A stretch of 14,073 nucleotides of DNA, from the NCBI GenBank assembly GCA_964399625.1, contig CAYNSB010000070.1, positions 1 through 14,073 of the forward strand, in the 5' to 3' direction. This document shows positions 1-6,627 of the stretch, piece after piece. A program made the position numbers and the translations under genes. Numbering within the stretch: position 1 is the stretch's first letter; every line of letters begins with the position of its first letter. Source of the DNA: CAYNSB01 sp964399625 (GTDB taxonomy: Bacteria; Planctomycetota; Phycisphaerae; Phycisphaerales; UBA1924). The notes beneath the pieces are model-generated. The model had not been told where the DNA came from, did not search any database, and saw only the letters and a program-made list of their open reading frames with translations.

Positions 1-206
1 GGGCAGGTCGTCGCGGCCGACTGGATCGTGATGCCGCGCTCCTGCTCGTCCTGCAGGAAGTCCATCGTGGCGGTGCCCTCGTGCACCTCGCCGATCTTGT
101 AGGTCTTGCCTGTGTAATACAGGATGCGCTCGGAGACGGTGGTCTTGCCGGCGTCGATGTGGGCGCAGATGCCGATGTTGCGGATGTGGCTCAGGTCGGT
201 GGACAT
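1..206 (-). CDS. fusA: Elongation factor G, N-terminal part (runs off the window)
   Basis: EF-G is the cytoplasmic GTPase that drives ribosomal translocation and, with RRF, ribosome recycling. Only the first 68 residues are present, and the gene continues past the left edge. The start is the ATG at 206, giving MSTDLSHIRNIGICAHIDAG. The P-loop AHIDAGKTT lies at residues 15-23, and the switch I region includes QERGITIQSAAT near residues 55-66, both diagnostic of EF-G rather than EF-Tu. No convincing Shine-Dalgarno precedes the start. The upstream neighbour is not rpsG, so this copy is outside the usual str operon. It has its own promoter candidate about 285 bp upstream. Some bacteria carry several EF-G paralogues, so it could be a secondary EF-G; the visible part cannot separate these. 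Confidence 0.93.
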   Translation of the reverse strand, partial: MSTDLSHIRNIGICAHIDAGKTTVSERILYYTGKTYKIGEVHEGTATMDFLQDEQERGITIQSAATTC

Positions 207-260
207 GGGTCGTTCTCGTGCGTGGTTCAGGGGTGCGGGAGTCGGGTCGGGAATCTCCAA

Positions 261-282
261 CTCGCCCCGAAGGTCGGGCGAG
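261..282 (-). other. Small hairpin in the fusA leader
   Basis: CTCGCCC (261-267) is perfectly complementary to GGGCGAG (276-282) across an 8-nt loop, so the fusA transcript could form a 7-bp GC-rich stem 55-76 nt before the start codon. It is not followed by a U-run and is not a standard terminator. It may be structural or chance. I recognise no riboswitch class in the 207-488 leader, and apart from this stem and the short frame at 318-422 I see nothing else in it. Confidence 0.25.
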
Positions 283-317
283 GGGAGTGTCACGGGCATG
301 GGCTTTGGTGTTCGCCC

Positions 318-422
318 TCAGCGGTCGGGCGTGCGAGGTCCGGCGAGATGGCGAGCCCGCGGAACAGGCTCGAGCCGAGTCGCTCCGCCTGATCGGGGCC
401 CGGGGTCTTCCTGCGAGTCCAT
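318..422 (-). CDS. Candidate 34-codon leader ORF upstream of fusA
   Basis: This short open frame in the fusA leader starts with ATG at 422 (MDSQEDPGPR...) and ends with TGA at 320-318. An AGGAG lies 7 nt upstream of the ATG (430-434), a better ribosome-binding site than the one in front of fusA itself. The product is Pro/Arg rich with no recognisable domain. It could be a leader peptide coupling ribosome state to fusA expression, or simply a chance frame in GC-rich DNA. It ends about 111 nt before the fusA start. There is no homology evidence, so confidence is low. Confidence 0.18.
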   Translation of the reverse strand: MDSQEDPGPRSGGATRLEPVPRARHLAGPRTPDR

Positions 423-488
423 CGCGAGGCTCCTGGGGCCGAAACACCTGACCGACGCGACGGATGATCGCGACCTGTCAGGGTGGCA

Positions 489-517
489 ATAGTAGACCGA
501 GCAGGCAGGAGTGTCGA
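489..517 (-). promoter_or_regulatory. Sigma70-type promoter candidate for fusA
   Basis: Read on the minus strand, TCGACA (517-512, five of six matches to TTGACA) is followed by exactly 17 bp and then TACTAT (494-489, four of six matches to TATAAT). It begins only 4 bp beyond the stop codon of the upstream ligase gene, as expected for a promoter placed in the intergenic gap. Predicted transcription would begin near 482, leaving an unusually long leader of about 275 nt before the EF-G start. Confidence 0.5.
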
Positions 518-521
518 GACG

Positions 522-2975
522 TCAGGGCCCCCGACCCAGGACCCCCTCGATCTGCCGACGCTGCTCGTCCGTCAGCCGGCGCAGCGGGTCCAAGCGTTGA
601 TTGGTCTCCCCCTGGAGGCACGCCCGGGCCCAGCGAGCGGCCAATTCCTTGTGGCCAAGGGCCTGGGCCGCGACAAAGGCACGCCAGGGAACGCTGGACC
701 CGAACGGATCCAGGGCCGCGGCCTGCTCCCACACGGACAGCGCGTCCTCGAGGAATCGTGGATCACGCTCGATCTCGGACCGCGACGCGAGCGTGTTGCC
801 CCGGAGCAGCAGCCCGCTGGACGTGCGCGGGCCCGCGTCCGCACCCTTCCACGCGCGCTCACACTCCGAGATCGACCCCGGACGGTCGCCCACCGCCAGG
901 AGCGCCGCCGCCCGCGCCAGCCGGACCCGCACGAGCGCCTCAAGCGTGGGCACGTGCGACGGGAAGACCTCGGACGCCGCGGCGAGGTGCGCGGACGCCT
1001 CGAGCGCGACCCGCGCCGTGAGCGCCCCCATCGCGCGATCGAACTCGCTCTGGCTTTGAGCCGGGTACTCGTTCAGCAGCGCGCCAAGGTCCGTGGCGAT
1101 CTTGCCCATCGAGTCCTCGGCCCGCGCCGAAGCGCCCGCCGCCGCGATGACGGAGAGTCGCTGGCGGATCGAGGCCAGAGGCTCCACGGCTCGCGAGGCC
1201 TCGCGAAGACCCCGCTCCCAGCGCATCACGGGCACCACGCCGCGCCACGCCACCACGCTCGCCATCGCGATCAGGCACATCCCGCACACGATCGCGACGC
1301 TCCGCGACCTCCGCGCTTCGCGCTCGACGCCCGCCGCCGGCGCAGCGCCCAGCCCCACCATCAGCATCGCCAGCGGCGCCGCATTGCACCAGATCGAGGT
1401 CACCTCGATCTGGCTGTGCAGGCAGACCATGAGCGCCCCCAGCGCCATGGGCGCTCGCCAGGCGAACGCGCCGACGCGTGTGCGCATCAGGGCCAGGGCG
1501 GCGAGCGAAACCCCGATCCACCCGAAGAGCCCCAGCACGCGGAAGATCGCGCCCTCGGGCGCGAGCGCCACGATCTCCAGCCTCGTGGAGATGATCAGCG
1601 CGATCGACGCGATGATCGCGACGAGTCGGGCCTCCATGCGCGCCGGACCCGACGCAAGGCTGGAGGGCGAGGCCGGGGCGGCATGTCGAGCCTCGTCGGC
1701 TCCGATCACGCCCGACGCGATCGTTCGGCCCAGTCCCCACACCCACCGCGCCCACAGCACGCCCCACGCAAGCCCAAAGACGCCCAGCGTTGCCCACCAG
1801 TCCAGCAGCACGCTGTGCGGGCTCGTGACCTCTTCAGGGCTCAGCGCGGGCTTGGCGAGCATGTACGCCTCTTTGAACCCGGCCGGGCCGACGCCCCACA
1901 GCCAGTGCGACAGCGCGATGCGGACCGCCCCCACCATGTAGAACCAGCGGAACCAGAGGCTCAACTCGCCCAGGCGTTCGCCCACCACGCCACGCGCCAC
2001 GACCGCCAGCAGCACCAGCACGACAAGCGACGTCGCGATGACGCCCCCCGCCAGCCGAGCGCGAGATGAGCTCGGCGATCGGCTCGGGCTCCTTCGCACT
2101 ATTCCCCGCGCAAACGCGAGCGCCCCGATCAGCCCGACGCCAAGCGCCGTGACCACGAGCCCGCCCTTGGACCCAGAGAGCCACACGCCCCCGAGCCCCG
2201 CGCACGCGGCGAGCGCCAGCACCAGCGTCCAGCCCTCGGACGGTCGATCGAGCGGGTCGTGAACGCGCCGGCGCGCGAGCAACGTGAGCCCAAGCAGGGC
2301 GATACCCAGCCCCGCCGCGAGCGACGCAAAGACATTGCTGAGCCCGAACCAGCCCGTCGCCTCGGGCTGCGAAAGGCGCCGCTCGAACGTGCGTGCCGCG
2401 ACGCTGCCGGGCGTCATGCCCTGGCTCGCCAGGAACGCGTCGCGATTGCGCCGGAACTCGTCGAGCGTCTGCGCGTGCTCCAAGAAGTACTGCAGGGCTC
2501 CCTTGCCCGCGAGCAGAACGACGAGCCCCAGACACGCCGCCGCGACGATCCGCGCGGTCCTCGGGTCCCGGGCGGCGTGCACCATCGCGAGCGCACCCGC
2601 AAGACTCGCGGCCCACGCCGAGCCGGTCAGCAGGTCATCGATCGAGGGCCCACGCAGCACCCACGCGTGCGCGCCGATGCCCACCGCGCCCAGCGCATAG
2701 AGCACGAACATCCACGCGTGCACCCGCCGCCCCGCCGCGGCCTCCCCCAGCAGCGCGATGCCCGCGCACGCGAGCGTCATCGCGTCGAGCATGAGCGCCC
2801 ACACGGGCGAGAGCCCCGTCTGCGGCGTCACGCTCTGGAGCGGGTCCAGCGACCAATACGGGAACGGATCGAAGGTCGCGCACGCGCGGAGCAACGCGAT
2901 CGTCGCGATGGCGAGCGTCGCGCCCAGCCCCCACCACGGCGTGCCCCGCCCTGCGCCATCGATGGGATCGGTCAT
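522..2975 (-). CDS. O-antigen ligase/polymerase-like membrane protein (Wzy_C) with helical C-terminal extension
   Basis: This is a predicted inner-membrane glycosyltransferase of the O-antigen ligase/Wzy family, which transfers or polymerises undecaprenyl-pyrophosphate-linked glycans on the periplasmic face. The 817-residue product has about a dozen hydrophobic segments in the first 590 residues. Family-typical elements are SGSKGG at 267-272, an arginine in LWFRW near 343, GVGPAGF at 361-367 and SPHS with His387. Residues from about 600 to 817 are soluble, Ala-rich and helical, resembling TPR repeats, so the protein is longer than a usual ligase of 400-500 residues. The ATG at 2975 was chosen because it forms an ATGA overlap with the stop of the upstream WecA-like gene, implying translational coupling. 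The frame stays open upstream, but that part is the antisense shadow of the neighbour's reading frame. Whether it acts as ligase or polymerase cannot be decided from sequence. Confidence 0.82.
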   Translation of the reverse strand: MTDPIDGAGRGTPWWGLGATLAIATIALLRACATFDPFPYWSLDPLQSVTPQTGLSPVWALMLDAMTLACAGIALLGEAAAGRRVHAWMFVLYALGAVGIGAHAWVLRGPSIDDLLTGSAWAASLAGALAMVHAARDPRTARIVAAACLGLVVLLAGKGALQYFLEHAQTLDEFRRNRDAFLASQGMTPGSVAARTFERRLSQPEATGWFGLSNVFASLAAGLGIALLGLTLLARRRVHDPLDRPSEGWTLVLALAACAGLGGVWLSGSKGGLVVTALGVGLIGALAFARGIVRRSPSRSPSSSRARLAGGVIATSLVVLVLLAVVARGVVGERLGELSLWFRWFYMVGAVRIALSHWLWGVGPAGFKEAYMLAKPALSPEEVTSPHSVLLDWWATLGVFGLAWGVLWARWVWGLGRTIASGVIGADEARHAAPASPSSLASGPARMEARLVAIIASIALIISTRLEIVALAPEGAIFRVLGLFGWIGVSLAALALMRTRVGAFAWRAPMALGALMVCLHSQIEVTSIWCNAAPLAMLMVGLGAAPAAGVEREARRSRSVAIVCGMCLIAMASVVAWRGVVPVMRWERGLREASRAVEPLASIRQRLSVIAAAGASARAEDSMGKIATDLGALLNEYPAQSQSEFDRAMGALTARVALEASAHLAAASEVFPSHVPTLEALVRVRLARAAALLAVGDRPGSISECERAWKGADAGPRTSSGLLLRGNTLASRSEIERDPRFLEDALSVWEQAAALDPFGSSVPWRAFVAAQALGHKELAARWARACLQGETNQRLDPLRRLTDEQRRQIEGVLGRGP

Positions 2976-4165
2976 GGGCCGCCCCCGCGCGGAGGGTTCG
3001 GGCGGTTCATCGCGCGGGCGTACTCGAACATCGCGATCACGATGAGAACCATGAGCACCTGCGCCGACGCGAGGATCGCCTGCCACGGGTGGAGCGTCCC
3101 GAGCACGACGCCCGTCACTCCCGTGATCGCCGTGAGCCCATAGATCACCCCCACCGCGGCGCGACGCGAAAGCCCCAGATTCACCAGCCGGTGCGAGAGG
3201 TGCTGCAGATCGCCGACGAACGGCGAACGCCCCTGCGAGACGCGGATGATCACGACCGACGCGAAGTCGTAGAGCGGCACCGCGAGCACCACCAGCGGCA
3301 TGAGCACGCCGTACCAGCGGACCTCCGACGCCCACGCGCGCAGCGCTTCGCCCGCGTGCGCCGCTCCCTCGTGGGGGGTGTACGTCGTGCGCACCGTGAG
3401 GAACGCGAGAAAGAAGCCCAGCACGAGCGAGCCCTTGTCGCCCATGAAGATCCGCGCCGGCCCACGCGCGGGAAAGTTGAACGCCAGGAACCCCAGGCAC
3501 GACCCGATCAGCATCGACAGGCACGACGCCACGAACCACTGCGGGTGGGGCTGGATGAGCGCCGCGACAAGGAAGAACGACGCCGCGACCGTCGCAACGC
3601 CCGCCGACAGCCCGTCCATGTTGTCCATGAAGTTCATCGCGTTGGTCACGACGAGGAACCACAGCACCGTGACAAGGATCGACGCCCAGGCCCCGCCCAG
3701 CGGCGCATCGAGCAGCGTGAGCAGTCGCGTGTCTGGGAAGAGCAGCGGAATCGCTAGCGCCGGCGCGAGCATGATCGCCAGCTTGATCCACGGGCCCATG
3801 GGGCGGCGATCATCGAAGATCCCCAACACGTGCAGCACGCCCAGGCACGCCAGCAGTACCAGCGCCAGCGGCGTCTGCTCGCGCGCGCCGGCCAGATACG
3901 TTTCCGCGCCGAGCCTGAGCCGCGCCAGCGTCGCCGGATCGGCCAGGTTCACGATCGCCAGCCCCCCAAGCAGCGGGAGGGCGATGCCCCAGAAGATCGC
4001 GTGCCCGCCGGTGTTGGGCACCCGGCGCGCCGGCGCCTTCACCTGCCCCGCGACTCCCGGCGAATCGAACGCGCGCAGGCGGTGCCCAAGGCGGATCATG
4101 AGCAGCGTGAGCGGGAGTGAGACTCCCATCGCCGCGGGGATCAGCAGCAGGCACAGCTGGAGCAT
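2972..4165 (-). CDS. WecA/MraY-like undecaprenyl-phosphate sugar-1-phosphate transferase
   Basis: This integral membrane enzyme of glycosyltransferase family 4 transfers a sugar-1-phosphate from a UDP-sugar to undecaprenyl phosphate, the first step of lipid-linked glycan assembly. The 397-residue product has about ten membrane segments. Signature elements occur in order: RRVPNTGG (47-54), the Asp-Asp pair 118-119, NAMNFMDNMDGL (175-186), FMGDKGS (240-246) and the cytoplasmic loop DLQHLSH (319-325). The last replaces the middle histidine of the classic HxHH with Ser, and FMDNMDGL replaces the usual DGxDGL. This fits a WecA-like rather than true MraY role. The start is ATG 4165, 9 nt after the stop of the upstream gene, with no Shine-Dalgarno but TAAACT exactly 6 bp upstream. 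It is coupled by ATGA to the downstream ligase. The sugar donor is unknown, probably a HexNAc. Confidence 0.88.
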   Translation of the reverse strand: MLQLCLLLIPAAMGVSLPLTLLMIRLGHRLRAFDSPGVAGQVKAPARRVPNTGGHAIFWGIALPLLGGLAIVNLADPATLARLRLGAETYLAGAREQTPLALVLLACLGVLHVLGIFDDRRPMGPWIKLAIMLAPALAIPLLFPDTRLLTLLDAPLGGAWASILVTVLWFLVVTNAMNFMDNMDGLSAGVATVAASFFLVAALIQPHPQWFVASCLSMLIGSCLGFLAFNFPARGPARIFMGDKGSLVLGFFLAFLTVRTTYTPHEGAAHAGEALRAWASEVRWYGVLMPLVVLAVPLYDFASVVIIRVSQGRSPFVGDLQHLSHRLVNLGLSRRAAVGVIYGLTAITGVTGVVLGTLHPWQAILASAQVLMVLIVIAMFEYARAMNRPNPPRGGGP

Positions 4166-4171
4166 GGATCG

Positions 4172-4177
4172 AGTTTA
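4172..4177 (-). promoter_or_regulatory. TAAACT hexamer 6 bp before the wecA-like ATG (possible leaderless -10)
   Basis: TAAACT reads toward the wecA-like start, followed by six bases and then ATG 4165. Its TAA is the stop codon of the upstream TIGR02206 gene. The geometry matches leaderless promoters, where transcription starts at or next to the initiation codon. No -35 box is evident. If active, it would allow the glycan genes to be transcribed independently of prmC. Confidence 0.35.
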
Positions 4178-5008
4178 CTGGGGCGGGCGGGGCTCGGTGG
4201 GCGGCCGGCGTTCCTCGCGGGTCAGCCCCGGGATCTGCCACACCGCCCACAGCAGCGTGAACACGCTGATGACGATGGCCACGACCACGAAGATCCGCTG
4301 GGGCCAGGGCCCGAGCTTGTCGATGAGCGTGGGATTCAGCGGCTTGGTGTTGCCCAGATAGGCGTAGTTGGCGTGCACGCCCTCGGGCAGCAGCCCGGAT
4401 CGATCGAGGATGAGGTTCACGCCGATCGCGACCAGCGTGTACAGGATAGAAACGCCGATCGCGACGCCCAGATCTCGCCGCGTGGGGCGGTAGCGATGCA
4501 CGATGAGGTCGTACAGAGCGCCGCCGATGATCGCGGTGTGCCCGAGCCAGAACGTCCAGTACCGCACGGACAGATAGCCCTGCCCCTCGCGGATGATCGG
4601 CGTGAAGAACGCCTGCGTCGAGAGCCCGATCGCCCAGAAGTACAGAACGGTGCGCAGCGTGCGCGTGTGCCAGATCATCGCCGCCCCGGACACCAGCGCC
4701 GCCAGATCGCACAGCATGAGCGGGAACGAACGCTCCCACGTGAACGGACCCGGATAGAAGAACCGTGACAGGAACCACAGCTGGTACGCCAGAATCACGT
4801 ACCCCACGACTTTGCGGAAGCGGCGTTCGTCCGCGTGGCGCCGCTTCATAAGCCGCAGACCGACGACGCACCACACAACCATCAGCGCGCCAAAGGCGAG
4901 CACGGAGACAAGGTGGAACGCCGAGAACGGCTTGAAGTCGCGCGACCAATCGAGCGGCGCGAGCGCGGGCGTGTCGGCGGCGAGCAGCGTCAGCATGGAT
5001 GCAATCAT
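4175..5008 (-). CDS. TIGR02206/YwaF-family integral membrane protein
   Basis: This 277-residue protein with about seven hydrophobic segments matches the TIGR02206 (Bacillus YwaF) family of unknown function. Family features seen are an N-terminal FSAFH, LMLCDLAAL after a FYPGPFTWERSFP stretch, WAIGLSTQAFFTP, a conserved NYAYLGNTKP, and LIDKLGPWP near the last membrane helix. The ATG at 5008 was chosen because the family homology begins just after it (ATG 4996 is an alternative). Anything upstream of 5008 is the antisense or overlapping frame of prmC. The C-terminal tail is Pro/Arg rich. It sits between prmC and the wecA-like gene, 43 bp and 9 bp away, suggesting co-transcription. Its role in glycan assembly is only guessed from position. 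Confidence 0.8.
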   Translation of the reverse strand: MIASMLTLLAADTPALAPLDWSRDFKPFSAFHLVSVLAFGALMVVWCVVGLRLMKRRHADERRFRKVVGYVILAYQLWFLSRFFYPGPFTWERSFPLMLCDLAALVSGAAMIWHTRTLRTVLYFWAIGLSTQAFFTPIIREGQGYLSVRYWTFWLGHTAIIGGALYDLIVHRYRPTRRDLGVAIGVSILYTLVAIGVNLILDRSGLLPEGVHANYAYLGNTKPLNPTLIDKLGPWPQRIFVVVAIVISVFTLLWAVWQIPGLTREERRPPTEPRPPQ

Positions 5009-5051
5009 CGGCGGTGAGCCCCCCAGAAGAGCAGGAGTCGCGCGAGCGCGG

Positions 5052-5975
5052 TCACGGATTCTTGCCCCTCCGACCCAGCACGACGCGATCGAGCCCCTCC
5101 AGATCGCGCAGGACCTCGGCATGCTCGATCGCGGGGTGCTTCGCCAGCAGATCGCGCGCGGCGTGCGCGTTGCACGACGCAAGCTCGACCAGCACGAGCC
5201 CGCCCGGGCGAACCAGCGACGGGGCCTGCTCGATCAGCGGCCGCACGAATTGCATTCCGTCGGGCCCGGCGCGCAGCGCCGTGTGCGGCTCGAAGTTCTT
5301 CACGTTCGCCTCCACGCCGTCCCACTCGTGATCGGGGATGTACGGCGGGTTGCTGACCAGGTAGTGAAGCGAACCATCGGCGCGCGTGAGCGGAAACTCA
5401 CGCAGCGGCGCGAGCAGATCGCCCTGCAGCAGGTCGAGCCGGTCCAGCACGCCGTGACGCGTCGCGTTCGCGCGGGCCACCTCGATCGCGTCCGCGTAAA
5501 GGTCGCTCGCGACACCGTGCGCCATGGGCAGGTTCTTCAGGAGCGCGATCGCCAGGCACCCCGAGCCCGTGCACACATCGCCCAGGAGCACGCCCTCTCC
5601 CGTCTTGCCCCCGAAGCCGGGCTCGGCACGCGCGTGCCGGAGCACCGCATCGATGATCACGCCGCTGCATTGGCGCGGCACGAGCACGCGCCTATCAACC
5701 AGGAACGGGAGCGAGTAGAACCACGCCTCGCCCACGAGATACTGGATCGGCTCGTGGTTGAGCGCGCGGGTCACGAGGTCGCGCAGGCGTGAACGCTCCA
5801 GCTCGCTCGCGGGGCGATCGGCCTCCATGTACAGGCGCAGACGCTCGACGCCCAGCACGTGCGCCATGAGCAGCTCCGCCATGAGGCGCGGCGAGTCGAG
5901 CCCGCGCTTGGTGAAGGCGTCGGACATCCACGCGAGCAGGCGGCGGGTGGTCCAGGTGTCCGGTGCGGTGTGCAC
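5052..5975 (-). CDS. prmC: Release factor glutamine methyltransferase PrmC (HemK family)
   Basis: PrmC methylates the Gln of the GGQ motif in peptide release factors RF1/RF2 using S-adenosylmethionine, in the cytoplasm. The 307-residue product (GTG start 5975) has the family's N-terminal helical domain, with EPIQYLVGEAWFY at 75-87, then the Rossmann methyltransferase domain with SAM motif I DVCTGSGC (133-140) and the catalytic NPPYIP (209-214), followed by FEPHTALRAGPDGM. An oddity is that the usual PRPETE segment reads PRQCSG (100-105), and the usual EIGxxQ strand reads VELASCNA. The GTG is supported by TACCCT exactly 6 bp upstream and by the fit with family N-termini. A longer frame exists upstream but would run into the divergent gene. 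Unlike the usual arrangement, prfA is not adjacent. It is the first gene of the glycan-linked cluster. Confidence 0.9.
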   Translation of the reverse strand: MHTAPDTWTTRRLLAWMSDAFTKRGLDSPRLMAELLMAHVLGVERLRLYMEADRPASELERSRLRDLVTRALNHEPIQYLVGEAWFYSLPFLVDRRVLVPRQCSGVIIDAVLRHARAEPGFGGKTGEGVLLGDVCTGSGCLAIALLKNLPMAHGVASDLYADAIEVARANATRHGVLDRLDLLQGDLLAPLREFPLTRADGSLHYLVSNPPYIPDHEWDGVEANVKNFEPHTALRAGPDGMQFVRPLIEQAPSLVRPGGLVLVELASCNAHAARDLLAKHPAIEHAEVLRDLEGLDRVVLGRRGKNP

Positions 5976-5981
5976 GAGGAG

Positions 5982-5987
5982 AGGGTA
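5982..5987 (-). promoter_or_regulatory. TACCCT hexamer 6 bp before the prmC GTG (possible leaderless -10)
   Basis: On the minus strand TACCCT is followed by CTCCTC and then GTG 5975. No Shine-Dalgarno precedes the GTG. The hexamer-to-start distance matches those at 4172, 11480 and 11510. On the plus strand the same bases encode the GGAGAGGG purine run and a TATCGT (5986-5991) that serves the divergent gene, so the two start regions are interleaved in about 20 bp. Confidence 0.38.
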
Positions 5988-5989
5988 TC

Positions 5990-6613
5990 GTGGGCGCACC
6001 CATGGAAGAGGCCCAGCAGATCCTGACTCCCGCGCAATGGGCCGAGCGCCTGCAGGGGCCGCCGGGAAGCACACCGTCGGCGTGGGATGTGGTGGTTTGG
6101 ACTTCGCCGTGGCTTGAGCGAGTGCAGGTGCGGGTTACCACGCCAATGCCCGTGGTGAGAATGTGGGTTCGGACGCAAGAGGTCGAGCGGGCGGCACGCG
6201 CTGCGAGCGGCGAGCTGGCTTCGAACCACGCGCCGACGATGGAAGAATTGGCTCGCTTGCTTCGAGCGCGCGAGGACACGGTGCGACACCTTCAGAAGCG
6301 GACGCGAAAGGCCTTCTGGCCCGCGCTTTCCACCCGCATCTCGGCATACATCCTCTTGTTGATGATCCGGCGCGTGTGGGGTGCGGTGTTCGTAGTCGTC
6401 GTGTGCGCCATTGAACTCGCCCGGGCGCTCCGGCGTTCGAACATGAGGCGTTCACTGTGGCAACGCGAAATCGGGCGATGTGGCTGCGGATATGACCTGC
6501 GAGGCCAACCCGGCGCGCTGCCGAGCGTCGAAGCACTGGGCGTGATCGTCGGCCCACGCATCTGCCCCGAGTGCGCCGCGGCATGGCCGCTCGTCCCGCC
6601 GCCCGTGGTGTAG
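5990..6613 (+). CDS. Hypothetical membrane protein with C-terminal CGYDLRG-type zinc ribbon
   Basis: I do not recognise an enzymatic function. The 207-residue product has a soluble N-terminal half with a charged, probably helical region near residues 83-108. One or two hydrophobic segments follow at about 118-146, then a short zinc ribbon: C164 and C166 in GRCGCGYDLRG, paired with C192 and C195 in RICPEC. This ribbon signature is one I associate with planctomycete proteins, where it appears at the ends of otherwise unrelated membrane proteins. The start chosen is GTG 5990, because AGGAG (5977-5981) lies 8 nt upstream. ATG 6002 is an alternative that loses four residues. The gene is divergent from prmC by 14 bp and converges on polA, whose stop is 14 bp away, so it is probably a stand-alone unit. 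Confidence 0.72.
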   Translation: MGAPMEEAQQILTPAQWAERLQGPPGSTPSAWDVVVWTSPWLERVQVRVTTPMPVVRMWVRTQEVERAARAASGELASNHAPTMEELARLLRAREDTVRHLQKRTRKAFWPALSTRISAYILLLMIRRVWGAVFVVVVCAIELARALRRSNMRRSLWQREIGRCGCGYDLRGQPGALPSVEALGVIVGPRICPECAAAWPLVPPPVV

Positions 6614-6627
6614 GCACCCTCTCTCGA

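Noticed and set aside
483..2069. 528-codon open frame on the plus strand
   Set aside because: It is antisense to the ligase gene, Arg/His/Pro rich without domains, and typical of GC-rich antisense frames.
3089..3757. Plus-strand frame of 222 codons
   Set aside because: It is antisense to the WecA-like gene whose motifs are clear; the translation is charged low-complexity sequence.
2976..3791. Open 272-codon N-terminal extension of the ligase gene on the minus strand
   Set aside because: It overlaps the WecA-like gene in another frame of the same strand, and its composition is Arg/Gly/Ala rich with no membrane segments. ATG 2975 gives the ATGA coupling.
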